Positions 35,207-44,298 of a stretch of 64,000 nucleotides of DNA are shown one piece after another (positions within the stretch are counted from its first letter, which is position 1; each line of letters begins with the position of its first letter). The position numbers were made by a program, and so were the translations under genes. The notes under the pieces were generated by a model. The model did no database searches. It was not told the DNA's origin and saw only the letters and a program-made list of their open reading frames with translations. The DNA is from Pseudoalteromonas sp. P1-25 (lineage in GTDB: Bacteria > Pseudomonadota > Gammaproteobacteria > Enterobacterales > Alteromonadaceae), in NCBI RefSeq assembly GCF_001401805.1, contig NZ_LKDW01000005.1, forward strand, positions 101,202-165,201. Reading direction: 5' to 3'.

Positions 35207-36508
35207 ATGACTACTACGATCAACGGTAAACTTGATGCAGCCACAGCGGCATCGCTTACAGACCTTGCTACTAAAACACTAATAGCAAACGATTTAGGTG
35301 GCTATACAGTACCAACGCATGGCCTTTACCCGTTTCAATGGAACTGGGATTCAGCAATAACAGCACTAGGTTGGATGAAGTCTGACGAGCGCCGTGCGTG
35401 GCAAGAAATTGATGTGTTATTTTCAGGCCAGTGGGATGATGGCATGGTGCCGCATATCTTATTTCATAAAGATTCAACTACCTATTTCCCTGGTCCAGAT
35501 GTGTGGGGCTCAGATAAAAAAATTAAAAGTACGTCTATTTCGCAGCCACCCGTTGTGGCCACAGTAATGAAAGAAATGCTTGCCAGTGCACAAGATAAAA
35601 CCCTTGCAGAGCAAAAAGTTAAGGCGTTATTTTCAAAGGTTGTTGATTACCATTTATGGTGGTACAACGACCGCGATCCTGAAAACACAGGCTTAGTGGT
35701 CACTTACCATCCTTGGGAATCGGGTATGGATAACAGCCCATCTTGGGATGATGCGCTTGAAGCTGTACCTGGTGTTGATTGGGAGTATACCCGCCGCGAC
35801 ACCAGCCATGTCGATTCGTCGCAGCGCCCGCATAAAAGCGAGTACGACCGTTTCTTATACCTAGTAGATTTTTTTAAACGTAACAATTTTGATAGCAAAG
35901 TAATTTACGAAACCTGTCCGTACAAAATGAACGACCTAGGTATTATTGCTATTTTGCACCGTGCGACAAAAGATTTACTCAAAATGGGTGAACAGCTTGA
36001 TTTAAACGATGCACGTACCGATTATTTAGCACAGCGTCTAGAACTAACTCAAACAGCAGTTAACACGTTATGGTGTGAGCAAAGCGAATATTTTTACTGT
36101 AAAAACGTGTTAACCAACAGTCTCGCTAAAGTTAAAACGTCAGCGGCATTACTAACCGTTTATGCTGGTTTAACATCTGACGAGCAAACTCACATTATTA
36201 AAACCGCAACAGAAGATTTTATCGAGTCGAGCCAATTTAGTGTGGCATCTACCCACCCTAAAGAAGATAAATACGAGCCACAACGTTACTGGCGCGGCCC
36301 TATTTGGTTACACATTAACTGGATGATAGCCACCGGCCTTAAAGAAGCAGGGTTTGTAACAACAGCTGAAAAAATTCAGGATGACACCCGCGACTTAGTG
36401 CTTAAGTCGGGTTACTACGAATATTTTAACCCAGAAACAGGCGCTGGCTGTGGTGGTAAAGATTTCTCATGGACAGCAGCAATTGCACTGCATTGGCTAC
36501 TTGATTGA
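35207..36508 (+). CDS. GH63-type mannosylglycerate/glucosylglycerate hydrolase
   Basis: The 433-aa protein is an (alpha/alpha)6-barrel glycosidase of the GH63 type that hydrolyses glycosylglycerates. Seen motifs: YPFQWNWDSAITALGWM (~residue 40-56), WESGMDNSPSWDDALE (~170-186) with the presumed catalytic Asp, WEYTRRDTSHVDSSQRPH, and RYWRGPIWLHINWMIATGL near the C-terminus. There is no signal peptide, so cleavage is cytoplasmic. The frame runs back to 35102, but the ATG at 35207 is the first sensible start. The neighbours, a fructokinase and an isomerase on one side and a glycerate kinase on the other, favour mannosylglycerate as substrate. Confidence 0.85.
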   Translation: MTTTINGKLDAATAASLTDLATKTLIANDLGGYTVPTHGLYPFQWNWDSAITALGWMKSDERRAWQEIDVLFSGQWDDGMVPHILFHKDSTTYFPGPDVWGSDKKIKSTSISQPPVVATVMKEMLASAQDKTLAEQKVKALFSKVVDYHLWWYNDRDPENTGLVVTYHPWESGMDNSPSWDDALEAVPGVDWEYTRRDTSHVDSSQRPHKSEYDRFLYLVDFFKRNNFDSKVIYETCPYKMNDLGIIAILHRATKDLLKMGEQLDLNDARTDYLAQRLELTQTAVNTLWCEQSEYFYCKNVLTNSLAKVKTSAALLTVYAGLTSDEQTHIIKTATEDFIESSQFSVASTHPKEDKYEPQRYWRGPIWLHINWMIATGLKEAGFVTTAEKIQDDTRDLVLKSGYYEYFNPETGAGCGGKDFSWTAAIALHWLLD

Positions 36509-36525
36509 TAACCTAAGGCAGCATC

Positions 36526-37503
36526 ATGAAACACACAATATGTTTTGGTGAAGTACTCGTTGATTTACTCTCAGATAAATTAAGTCAAAACAATAGCGAG
36601 CACGAAGCATTTACTAAGTTTGCAGGTGGCGCACCTGCAAACGTAAGCGTAGCCATTGCAAAGCTAGGTGGTAACGCCTACTTTTCCGGCATGCTAAGCA
36701 CCGACAGTTTTGGCAGTTTTCTACACAACGCCCTAAAAGAGCAAGGTGTAAAAACCGACTTTATGCGCTTTACAAGCCAAGCCAAAACCGCCCTTGCGTT
36801 TGTATCACTTGATAGCGACGGCGACCGCACGTTTGAGTTTTACCGCGATAACACCGCCGACTTACACTTTAGTAATGATGACTTTAGCAGTGAATGGTTT
36901 GAGCAATGTGACATATTCCATATTTGCTCAAACACCTTAACCGACGAGCGCATACGTAAAACCACCGCGTATGGGGTTGAATTTGCCAAGCAAAATAACT
37001 CAATTGTCAGTTTTGACATTAACTTACGCCTCAACTTATGGCCAAGTAATGCCAATCCACGTGAGCATATTTTACCCTTACTAAAACACTGCTCTATTAT
37101 TAAGGCCTCAAAAGAAGAACTTGAGTATTTAGCCGCTGAGCAAACGGGTGAAGAATTTATTGCTCACACGCTTAATAATGGCTGTGAGTTATTTGTGGTT
37201 ACCGATGCAGGCAACCCAATGCACTGGTATACCAAAAATACCAAGCAAACGCTTATCCCACAAAAAGTAACTATGGTTGATGCCACCGCCGCAGGTGATG
37301 CATTTGTAGGTGGGTTACTGTATCAACTAGGCTTACAAAACCTGACACCTAGCTCTTTTAGTAAGCTTTGCAATAACCCCGAAACACTCACAACTATTTT
37401 TGAATTTGCTTCGTTATGTGGTGCCCATGCCGCATCTTATAAAGGAGCGTTTACCTCCTTACCTAACGAAAAATCGCTTAACGATTTTAGGAGCGCACTA
37501 TGA
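36526..37503 (+). CDS. PfkB-family fructokinase
   Basis: The 325-aa sugar kinase has PfkB signature 1 (FAGGAPANVSVAIAKLGG, ~residues 32-49) and signature 2 (DATAAGDAFVGGLL, ~residues 251-264) with the catalytic Asp. The second motif has AAGD where TGAGD is common. The overall sequence is most like bacterial fructokinases. It starts 17 bases after the hydrolase and overlaps the isomerase gene by 4 bases (ATGA), so all three are one operon. It would phosphorylate fructose made by the next enzyme. Confidence 0.88.
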   Translation: MKHTICFGEVLVDLLSDKLSQNNSEHEAFTKFAGGAPANVSVAIAKLGGNAYFSGMLSTDSFGSFLHNALKEQGVKTDFMRFTSQAKTALAFVSLDSDGDRTFEFYRDNTADLHFSNDDFSSEWFEQCDIFHICSNTLTDERIRKTTAYGVEFAKQNNSIVSFDINLRLNLWPSNANPREHILPLLKHCSIIKASKEELEYLAAEQTGEEFIAHTLNNGCELFVVTDAGNPMHWYTKNTKQTLIPQKVTMVDATAAGDAFVGGLLYQLGLQNLTPSSFSKLCNNPETLTTIFEFASLCGAHAASYKGAFTSLPNEKSLNDFRSAL

Positions 37504-38699
37504 GCCACACACCTGATAACTTTAAAAGCCGCGAATTTTTAACACAACATATTGCCGATACACTGGCGTTTTATGAGCCAAACATTGACGATGAGCACGG
37601 CGGTTTTTACCAAAACTTTTCGGATAATGGTGAGGTGTTTGATAAGCAAACCCGCCACTTAGTAAGCTCTACCCGCTTTGTATTTAACTATGCACGTGCG
37701 TACCAAACCTCTAATGACGAAAAGTACCTAAACCGTGTTAAATCGGGTATTGAGTTTATTCGTAAGCACCACTTTGTTGAGCAAACAGGCGGCTACAATT
37801 GGCTATTGAGTGTTGATCAAGGTAACGCCACTGTACTTGATGATACCAACCACTGTTATGGCTTTGCGTTCGTGATTTTAGCCTACAGCTGGGCGTACCG
37901 CGTAGGTGTTACGCAGGCGCGCGAATACCTAAACGATACATTTCAAACAATGGAAACACATTTTTGGGATGCAACAGCCGGTTTATATAAAGATCAGCAC
38001 AACAGTGACTTTACTCAGTGCGATGCATATCGCGGCCAAAATGCCAACATGCATACCTGCGAAGCACTTATTGCCGCTTATGAAGCCACTCAAGATGAGC
38101 TATTTTTAAATCGTGCGCTCACACTTGCCGACAACATGGTTAACCGTCAGGCTAACTTAATGGGCGGGCTTATTTGGGAGCACTACGATATAAATTGGCA
38201 GGTTGATTTAGAGTACAACAAAAACGACCCTAAAAATTTATTTCGCCCGTGGGGTTTTCAACCAGGTCACCAAACTGAGTGGTCAAAACTATTAATGTTT
38301 TTAAATAAGCATAAGCCACAAACCTGGCTTGTAGAACGCGCCAAAGCTTTATTTGATGAGTCAATAGATGTTGCGTGGGATAAACAACACGGCGGTATTT
38401 GTTATGGGTTTGCGCCAGATAAAAGCATATGCGATGACGACAAGTACTTTTGGGTACAAGCCGAAACACTGTGTTGTGCAGCCTACCTTTATGAAACCAC
38501 AGGTGATGAAAAATACCAGCAATGGTATGACAAAATTTGGCAGTATTCATGGCAGCACTTGGTTGATCATCAATATGGTGCGTGGTTTAGAATTTTAAGC
38601 GTAGATAACAAAAAAATAGATACCGAAAAAAGCCCTATTGGTAAAACTGATTACCATACTATGGGTGCCTGCTTTGATGTGTTGGCGTTATTAAAATAA
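37500..38699 (+). CDS. AGE-family sugar isomerase/epimerase (mannose isomerase type)
   Basis: The 399-aa protein is an (alpha/alpha)6 barrel of the N-acylglucosamine 2-epimerase family, which also contains D-mannose isomerases (YihS-like) and cellobiose epimerases. Typical segments: DDEHGGFYQNFSDNGEVFD, RHLVSSTRFVFNYARAY, GQNANMHTCEALIAAYEAT and YFWVQAETLCCAAYLYETTG with the conserved active-site His/Glu set. It is the last gene of the operon, followed by a terminator. In this setting mannose-to-fructose isomerisation makes the pathway coherent. The exact reaction is inferred. Confidence 0.85.
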   Translation: MSHTPDNFKSREFLTQHIADTLAFYEPNIDDEHGGFYQNFSDNGEVFDKQTRHLVSSTRFVFNYARAYQTSNDEKYLNRVKSGIEFIRKHHFVEQTGGYNWLLSVDQGNATVLDDTNHCYGFAFVILAYSWAYRVGVTQAREYLNDTFQTMETHFWDATAGLYKDQHNSDFTQCDAYRGQNANMHTCEALIAAYEATQDELFLNRALTLADNMVNRQANLMGGLIWEHYDINWQVDLEYNKNDPKNLFRPWGFQPGHQTEWSKLLMFLNKHKPQTWLVERAKALFDESIDVAWDKQHGGICYGFAPDKSICDDDKYFWVQAETLCCAAYLYETTGDEKYQQWYDKIWQYSWQHLVDHQYGAWFRILSVDNKKIDTEKSPIGKTDYHTMGACFDVLALLK

Positions 38700-38735
38700 C
38701 GAAAAAGTAGTTATATTTTGTTGTGTAGACCTTTT

Positions 38736-38760
38736 AACCGCCATGTTGGCGGTTTTTTTT
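38736..38760 (+). terminator. Intrinsic terminator of the hydrolase-kinase-isomerase operon
   Basis: AACCGCC (38736-38742) and GGCGGTT (38748-38754) with a 5-base loop are followed by T8. Confidence 0.93.
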
Positions 38761-38799
38761 GCCTAGTTTGTAGCGCTTTTCAAATACATAATAATCACC

Positions 38800-38816
38800 A
38801 CAAAATATAATTTTGT
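38800..38816. promoter_or_regulatory. 17-bp palindrome upstream of the NCS1 permease (candidate Lrp/AsnC site)
   Basis: ACAAAAT-ATA-ATTTTGT is a perfect 7-3-7 palindrome 110 bases before the permease start. The same motif, one base from perfect, lies upstream of the TonB receptor at 40890-40906. A1-T17 dyads with T/A-rich centres fit Lrp/AsnC-type operators. The regulator gene lies between the two targets. Confidence 0.6.
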
Positions 38817-38926
38817 ACATGCCCTGCTTTTAAAACCTCATATTTTGAATAAACACCTAATAGTAAAAAATTTTGCACGCCAGCGGCGTATAGTAATATA
38901 AAAGATAATAAAAAGAGAAACAGGCA

Positions 38927-40201
38927 ATGCCAAACGGGAACGACCCTCACAGTATTAATACCAGCGAACTTGTTGCTTGGCCACGTATTGCAGCCATAGC
39001 CGCAATGCTCAGCTTTTCGCTACCCACCTTTATCACCGGCCTGGAAATACATCAAAGCTCAAGTGTGAGCAACACGCTTTGGGCATTAGTTATTGGCTCA
39101 CTTATTTTAACCATTATTGGTGGCGCCATGGGCACCATAGGTGTGAAAAGCCGCTTAAGCTCTTATCTATTGGTAAAAATAGCGTTTGGTAATGCTGGCG
39201 CGGGCATCGTCAATATTGCCTTTGCTTTATCATTAATTGGCTGGTTTGGCGTAAATATTGATTTGTTTTCTAATGCGGTGGTGCGCTTACTTAGCGCTGA
39301 GTTTAATATTATTGTGCCCGAATGGCCGATCGATATAGTCGCAGGTTGCGCCATGCTCATAACCACATTGTATGGGTTTAAAGCGATTAACGTACTGGCC
39401 TCTATCATGATCCCTATTTTGGCTGCAGTCACCGCCATGATGCTATTTGGCGCACTCGATAGTATGCCACTGGTTGATTTTATTAATTTAGAAAAATCAG
39501 CAACGCTTTCTCTTGAAGATGGTGTAGCTGCCATTGTTGGCGGCGTTATTATTGGCGCAATAATATTGCCCGATATAACCCGTTTTTCTAAGCAAAAACG
39601 TGGCGGCGTGTACACCTCGTTTATTGCGTATATGGTTATTGAGCTTTTGGTTATTTTTGTGGCTGTATTTGCCGCAGCTGCCATGCAAGAAACTGAAATA
39701 TTAAGCTTAATGCTTGCGCTTAATTTAGGGTTTTCAGCTTTTTTTATTGTGATAGCAGGCAGCTGGATTTTAAATTCGTTAAACCTGTACAGTACCGCAC
39801 TTAGCGTGGAGGCTACCTTCCCGCATTGGCATAAAAAGTGGGTTATTGTGTTATTAGGTTTGGTGGGAATTGGCGCTGCTTTTATTAATATTTTAGATAT
39901 GTTTATAAGCTTTTTAGCGTTTTTGTCTGATATTTTTATACCGGTAGCGGGCGTAATTATTGTTGATGCACTGTTTATTAAACCCCAAGCTTATAGCGCA
40001 GCTGCTTTGGCAAATAACGCTAACTTTTCACTTCCCGCGTTTAGCGCATGGTTTGCAGGCGCGGCATATGCGGTGTGTAATGGCGCTTTATTTAACGTAT
40101 CAATGAGTGGTATTACCGTAATTGACGCCATTTTATTAACGGCCGTTATTTATACCCTGTTTGCAAAAGCCATCGCGCCCAAACCTGTTATTCAGCAATA
40201 A
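38927..40201 (+). CDS. NCS1-family permease (cytosine/purine/hydantoin type)
   Basis: The 424-aa protein has about 12 hydrophobic helices and resembles CodB-like nucleobase:cation symporters: LSFSLPTFITGLEIHQSS early, GWFGVNIDLFSNAV in TM3, and a loop DITRFSKQKRGGVYTSF in the middle that matches the conserved PDxxRF region. NCS1 members import cytosine, allantoin, uracil or hydantoins. Neighbouring DUF917 and a TonB receptor suggest a heterocyclic substrate. A terminator follows, convergent with the Lrp-type gene. Confidence 0.87.
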   Translation: MPNGNDPHSINTSELVAWPRIAAIAAMLSFSLPTFITGLEIHQSSSVSNTLWALVIGSLILTIIGGAMGTIGVKSRLSSYLLVKIAFGNAGAGIVNIAFALSLIGWFGVNIDLFSNAVVRLLSAEFNIIVPEWPIDIVAGCAMLITTLYGFKAINVLASIMIPILAAVTAMMLFGALDSMPLVDFINLEKSATLSLEDGVAAIVGGVIIGAIILPDITRFSKQKRGGVYTSFIAYMVIELLVIFVAVFAAAAMQETEILSLMLALNLGFSAFFIVIAGSWILNSLNLYSTALSVEATFPHWHKKWVIVLLGLVGIGAAFINILDMFISFLAFLSDIFIPVAGVIIVDALFIKPQAYSAAALANNANFSLPAFSAWFAGAAYAVCNGALFNVSMSGITVIDAILLTAVIYTLFAKAIAPKPVIQQ

Positions 40202-40212
40202 CTTTAAACAAT

Positions 40213-40237
40213 AAAAAGGCGCATAAAGCGCCTTTTT
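40213..40237. terminator. Bidirectional intrinsic terminator
   Basis: AAAAAGGCGC and GCGCCTTTTT surround a 5-base loop between the convergent permease and Lrp/AsnC genes. Confidence 0.92.
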
Positions 40238-40256
40238 ATTAATCTAAATTAGGGGG

Positions 40257-40775
40257 CTACTCTTCATCGTCTACTTTCATTTCGTCTCGCCATTTAAGTT
40301 TTTCCAGCGGGTAGCCTAAAAAGAACTTAGCGCGCTCAAGCACTATGCGTGTAGTCAGCTTTTTAATTGCATATTGTGAACTGCCGGTTAGCCTGTCGCA
40401 CATTGCATTAAGTGCTTGAATATCGGCAAAGCAACAAAAAGAAATATAATCAATATCACCACTTAGCTGCATGCAATCCATTATTTCGGGAATATTGTGT
40501 ATGTCAGCTAAAAACTTACGCCGTGCTGCTAGGCTGTTATCCTCTAGCGTAAATTCCATGTAGGCAAATACATGCTCACAAATTTGCTCTAAATTAATAT
40601 CCGCATGAAAGGTTCTAAAGTATCCCGCCTCTTTTAGCGCTTTTACTCGCTGAAAACATGCACTGGGCGATAAGTTAACTTGCTCAGCTAATTCGACATT
40701 TGTTAGGTCTGCAGTAAGGTGCAAAATTGCCAGTATTTTTTGATTGTACCTGTCTATTTTTATCGTTTTTTTCAT
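40257..40775 (-). CDS. Lrp/AsnC-family transcriptional regulator
   Basis: The ~172-aa regulator has an N-terminal HTH (LTNVELAEQVNLSPSACFQR, residues ~22-41) and a RAM ligand-binding domain (IPEIMDCMQLSGDIDYISF). The frame can start at GTG 40787 or ATG 40775; ATG is preferred, without strong ribosome-site evidence. It is divergent from the TonB receptor gene and convergent with the permease. A half-conserved copy of the 17-bp palindrome (40793-40809) sits immediately before its own start, fitting autoregulation. Confidence 0.92.
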   Translation of the reverse strand: MKKTIKIDRYNQKILAILHLTADLTNVELAEQVNLSPSACFQRVKALKEAGYFRTFHADINLEQICEHVFAYMEFTLEDNSLAARRKFLADIHNIPEIMDCMQLSGDIDYISFCCFADIQALNAMCDRLTGSSQYAIKKLTTRIVLERAKFFLGYPLEKLKWRDEMKVDDEE

Positions 40776-40792
40776 AACCGGTTTCACATTTA

Positions 40793-40906
40793 ATAATAAT
40801 TAATTTTGTAAATTTAAGGTCAACAAATACATAAAATTACGCGCTTAAGCGTTATTTTCAGCAATTTGTGTGTGCTGTATTAAGGCTTTACAAAATATTA
40901 TTTTGC
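40793..40906. promoter_or_regulatory. Palindromic sites in the regulator/TonB-receptor divergent region
   Basis: ACAAAAT-ATT-ATTTTGC at 40890-40906 differs from a perfect palindrome only at its last base and nearly matches the permease site. ATAATAATTAATTTTGT at 40793-40809 shares the right half (AATTTTGT). Both lie between the divergently transcribed regulator and receptor genes. Confidence 0.55.
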
Positions 40907-40971
40907 CTGAAAAAGCGACAATGTTTATCACTAAGTAACATCACCATGATAGTCACATTAGGACATAGAAC

Positions 40972-43116
40972 ATGAGCAGATACAACAAAATACGCTTTCG
41001 TAAAACACTATTAGCATCGGCAGTTACTCTGTCGTGCATAAACTATGTGCATGCGCAAGAACAACAACAAACAGTAACTGACACCATAGAAAAAATTTCG
41101 GTAATATCGCGCGGGCGTGTTGAGTCGATACAAAATGTGCCCGACTCTGTTACCGCATTTAGCGCCGAGACAATCGAAAAATCACGTATTACTAACTTTC
41201 GTGATGTTGCTAATTTAACGCCCAACTTATCGCAGCTCGATAATTTTAGACCCGGCCTAGCCCGTATTACTATTCGTGGCTTAATTACACCACAGGTTGG
41301 CGATCCACCATTAGCGTTTGTAGTTGATGGTGTTACCGCCCCCGATTTAGAGTTTATAAACCAAGACCTAGTTGATATTGAGCGTATTGAAGTTATGCGT
41401 GGTGCTCAAGGCGCACTGTATGGCCGAGGCGCCATTGGTGGTGCGGTTATTGTGACAACGAAAAAACCCATTGAAGACTTTGAAGGTAAAATTAAAGGCT
41501 CAATAGGTAATGGCAACACCTATAATTTGAATGCGGTTGTATCGGGCTCGCTTAATGATGAAAACACCGCTTACTTTAGAGCCGGTGGTTACATTAAAGA
41601 TACCGATGGGCTAATTAAAAATACCTATACAGGCGATTACGCCGACCCGTTAAAAGAGCAATCGGTTTTTTCTCAGTTAGAGTTTGAGCTAAACGAAGAC
41701 ACCTCAATAAATCTAAAAGGCAAATACACCTCAAGCGAAGCTGGGTTTGCTTACTACCAAGGGGTGAGCGATGACACCATTGAAGACTTTTCAATTAATA
41801 CCTCACAAAATATTATTAACCAAGATGAGCGTGATGTGTATGAGCTAAGCGCTAAGCTTACCCAACATTATGATTTAGGTAAGTTTGAGTTTGTAACCGC
41901 GTATAGCAATTCAGAAAACGAGCACTTTTACGATGGCGACTACTCTGCCGATGCCACTTTTATTGACGAAGATGGCTTTTTTAGAGCTCCATTTGGTACT
42001 GAAGGGTTATACGATATTGAATCATTAACGGTAGAATCACGATTTATATCCCAGACGGATCAGGCATTTAGATGGTCAGTGTCGGCGTTTTATCAACAGC
42101 GCGACCGCGATACTGCGGTATTATTTTATGATGATTTTACCGATGCCGAAATTTTAACGCGTGCAGATTTTGCCAGCGACGATCCCTACCTTTCAATTAT
42201 CGATAACAACAGCAGCGATGCATGGGCGCTTGCTGGGCAATTTAACTACGATATAAACGAGCAGTTAGAGCTCACCGGTGCAATGCGCTACGATCACGAC
42301 ACCCGCGAGTCGTTCGACCCAACCAATAAAGACGCCACTTACGCTAAAAAATCGTTTAGCCAATTACAACCTAAAGTTACCTTGGCGTACCAGATGAATG
42401 ACGACCTACTGCTTTACACCGGCTACTCCCGTGGCTTTAGAAGTGGGGGCTTTAACGAGCCGGCCGACGGTATTAGCCGCACCTTCGATAAAGAAATTTC
42501 TGACAGTTACGAAATAGGCTTTAAAACCGCTTTGTTTAATAACAAAGTTACCCTTAATGGTGCCGCGTTTATTATTGAGCAAGATGATGCGCAATTTACC
42601 CAATTTAATGTAGATACCTTCACCCTAGAAAATCTCTCTATTGATGAAGTGCAAACCAAAGGCTTAGAACTTGAAGCTGCATACGCTGCCACCAGCAATC
42701 TAAGTATTAATTTTAGCGCTGGCATTATCGATTCAGAAATTAAACGCTTTGCACTACGTCCTGAGCTTTCTGGCAGGCCACAATTTTGGGTGCCTGAATA
42801 TAACTACGGACTGTCGGCAAATCATAACCTAGTACTAAACGCAGAGTGGTCTCTGTTCTCGCGTGCTGAGCTATTAATTGAAGGCCCTAAAACATTCAAT
42901 ATTGATATTCCTGATGTTGAGTCGTCGCGTTATACCTATCTAAATGCAGGTGTAGGACTTAAGTCAGACCAATGGAGCGTTCAAGTTTACGTAGACAACT
43001 TAACGGATGAGCGCGCCATTGAAGATATTTTCTTATTTGGCGATGGTGTAACCGAGCTTGCCCGCCAACCTAATAAGCCACGCAGTTACGGCATAGAGCT
43101 AAGCTACGACTTTTAA
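40972..43116 (+). CDS. TonB-dependent outer-membrane receptor
   Basis: The 714-aa receptor has a signal peptide (cleavage after VHAQE), a plug domain (NVPDSVTAFSAETIEKSRIT to about residue 165, with GAQGALYGRGAIGGAV), and a beta-barrel ending YGIELSYDF. Candidate TonB box: KISVISRG near residue 42. It resembles the FecA/CirA-like group used for iron chelates and other solutes. Its placement with an NCS1 permease and DUF917 suggests a non-iron substrate. A DUF917 gene follows after a terminator. Confidence 0.93.
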   Translation: MSRYNKIRFRKTLLASAVTLSCINYVHAQEQQQTVTDTIEKISVISRGRVESIQNVPDSVTAFSAETIEKSRITNFRDVANLTPNLSQLDNFRPGLARITIRGLITPQVGDPPLAFVVDGVTAPDLEFINQDLVDIERIEVMRGAQGALYGRGAIGGAVIVTTKKPIEDFEGKIKGSIGNGNTYNLNAVVSGSLNDENTAYFRAGGYIKDTDGLIKNTYTGDYADPLKEQSVFSQLEFELNEDTSINLKGKYTSSEAGFAYYQGVSDDTIEDFSINTSQNIINQDERDVYELSAKLTQHYDLGKFEFVTAYSNSENEHFYDGDYSADATFIDEDGFFRAPFGTEGLYDIESLTVESRFISQTDQAFRWSVSAFYQQRDRDTAVLFYDDFTDAEILTRADFASDDPYLSIIDNNSSDAWALAGQFNYDINEQLELTGAMRYDHDTRESFDPTNKDATYAKKSFSQLQPKVTLAYQMNDDLLLYTGYSRGFRSGGFNEPADGISRTFDKEISDSYEIGFKTALFNNKVTLNGAAFIIEQDDAQFTQFNVDTFTLENLSIDEVQTKGLELEAAYAATSNLSINFSAGIIDSEIKRFALRPELSGRPQFWVPEYNYGLSANHNLVLNAEWSLFSRAELLIEGPKTFNIDIPDVESSRYTYLNAGVGLKSDQWSVQVYVDNLTDERAIEDIFLFGDGVTELARQPNKPRSYGIELSYDF

Positions 43117-43133
43117 TGTATTTCACCTTATAG

Positions 43134-43168
43134 AGCAGGTATGCCTTTGAGCGCCTGCTGTTTTTTTT
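43134..43168 (+). terminator. Intrinsic terminator after the TonB receptor gene
   Basis: AGCAGG (43134-43139) and CCTGCT (43154-43159) are followed by G and T8. The DUF917 gene starts only 24 bases later, so partial read-through is possible. Confidence 0.75.
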
Positions 43169-43191
43169 AGTTAACTAATAGCGATACACAC

Positions 43192-44298
43192 ATGCAAATT
43201 CTTAATCGTGAACAACTTATTGATATTTTATATGGCTGCGCCATTTTAGGCACTGGCGGCGGCGGTGAGTTACGTGAAGGCATTGCCTATATTGATGAAG
43301 CACTCGCACAGGGTAAAACCTTTAAGCTAATTAGTGCTGATGAAGTACCGCCAGGGGAGCTGGTATGTACACCTTATATTTTAGGGGCAATATCACCTTT
43401 AAGTGAACAAGAAGAGCGCGCTTATGCAAACCTGCCCCGTACCAATAAACATGCTATTTTGTCCGCTTATGAGCGCGCACTACAGTACACAGGTAATGAT
43501 GCTATTTATGGCACTATTTGTTGTGAGCTTGGCGGCTCTAATACCGCAGTATCGTTTTACTTAGCAGCAATGTTTGACGGCTATATTATTGATGCCGACC
43601 CCGCGGGGCGCGCAGTACCGGAGATCACCCATTCAACCTATTATTTAAATAACTTACCCGCAGCGCCCATTATTACCGCGAATGAATTTGGTGAGTGCTT
43701 TATTTGCGAAAATGTAATGGATGACTTACGCGCCGAAACCGTCGTGCGAGCGCTGGCTAAAATTAGCCGTAACGACATAGCTGCTATTGACCATATTTTA
43801 CCAATTGAGCAAATGAAGGATGCGATCATTCACGGCACTATTAGTAAAGCACTCAAACTCGGTAAAGCAATGCGAAAAGCCAACGAACAGCACGCTAATA
43901 CCGAGCAAGTAATCGCACAGCATGGTGGTGGTTTTGTTGCCTTTGAAGGCGAGGTAAGCGCATTTGAATTCAACACCGTAGAGGGATTTACCCTAGGTGA
44001 GGTAACACTTAAAGGGTTAGGCGAATTTGTAAATAACAACTACAAAATAACGGTTAAAAACGAAAATATGGCCGCGTTTTTAAATGAGGAAGTGCACGTA
44101 ACTATTCCTGATTTAATATGCTGTATTAACAGCCAAACAGGCACACCCATTACTAATCCTAATTACGAGGTAGGCATGCATGTAGCCGTTGTAATTTTAC
44201 CAGCGCCAAAGGAGTTTACAGGCCCTAAAGGTTTAAGCATATTTGGCCCACAATATGCCGGCGTGAACGCCCCTTATAAAGCAGCTGTTGTAAGCTAA
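43192..44298 (+). CDS. DUF917 / S-methyl-thiohydantoin desulfurase-like protein
   Basis: The 368-aa protein belongs to the DUF917 family (PF06032), which includes an S-methyl-thiohydantoin desulfurase and relatives near hydantoinase-type genes. Seen features: the N-terminal glycine-rich GCAILGTGGGGELREG (residues ~14-29), DADPAGRAVPEITHSTYY (~130-147), and QHGGGFVAFEGEV. No signal peptide, so cytoplasmic. The NCS1 permease and TonB receptor could supply a hydantoin- or imidazole-like compound. Reaction in this organism is unknown. Its stop overlaps the end of the convergent TPR gene by a few bases. Confidence 0.85.
   Translation: MQILNREQLIDILYGCAILGTGGGGELREGIAYIDEALAQGKTFKLISADEVPPGELVCTPYILGAISPLSEQEERAYANLPRTNKHAILSAYERALQYTGNDAIYGTICCELGGSNTAVSFYLAAMFDGYIIDADPAGRAVPEITHSTYYLNNLPAAPIITANEFGECFICENVMDDLRAETVVRALAKISRNDIAAIDHILPIEQMKDAIIHGTISKALKLGKAMRKANEQHANTEQVIAQHGGGFVAFEGEVSAFEFNTVEGFTLGEVTLKGLGEFVNNNYKITVKNENMAAFLNEEVHVTIPDLICCINSQTGTPITNPNYEVGMHVAVVILPAPKEFTGPKGLSIFGPQYAGVNAPYKAAVVS

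Noticed and set aside
39163..39688. Minus-strand frames inside the NCS1 permease gene
   Set aside because: Antisense shadows of a membrane-protein gene; composition is not protein-like.
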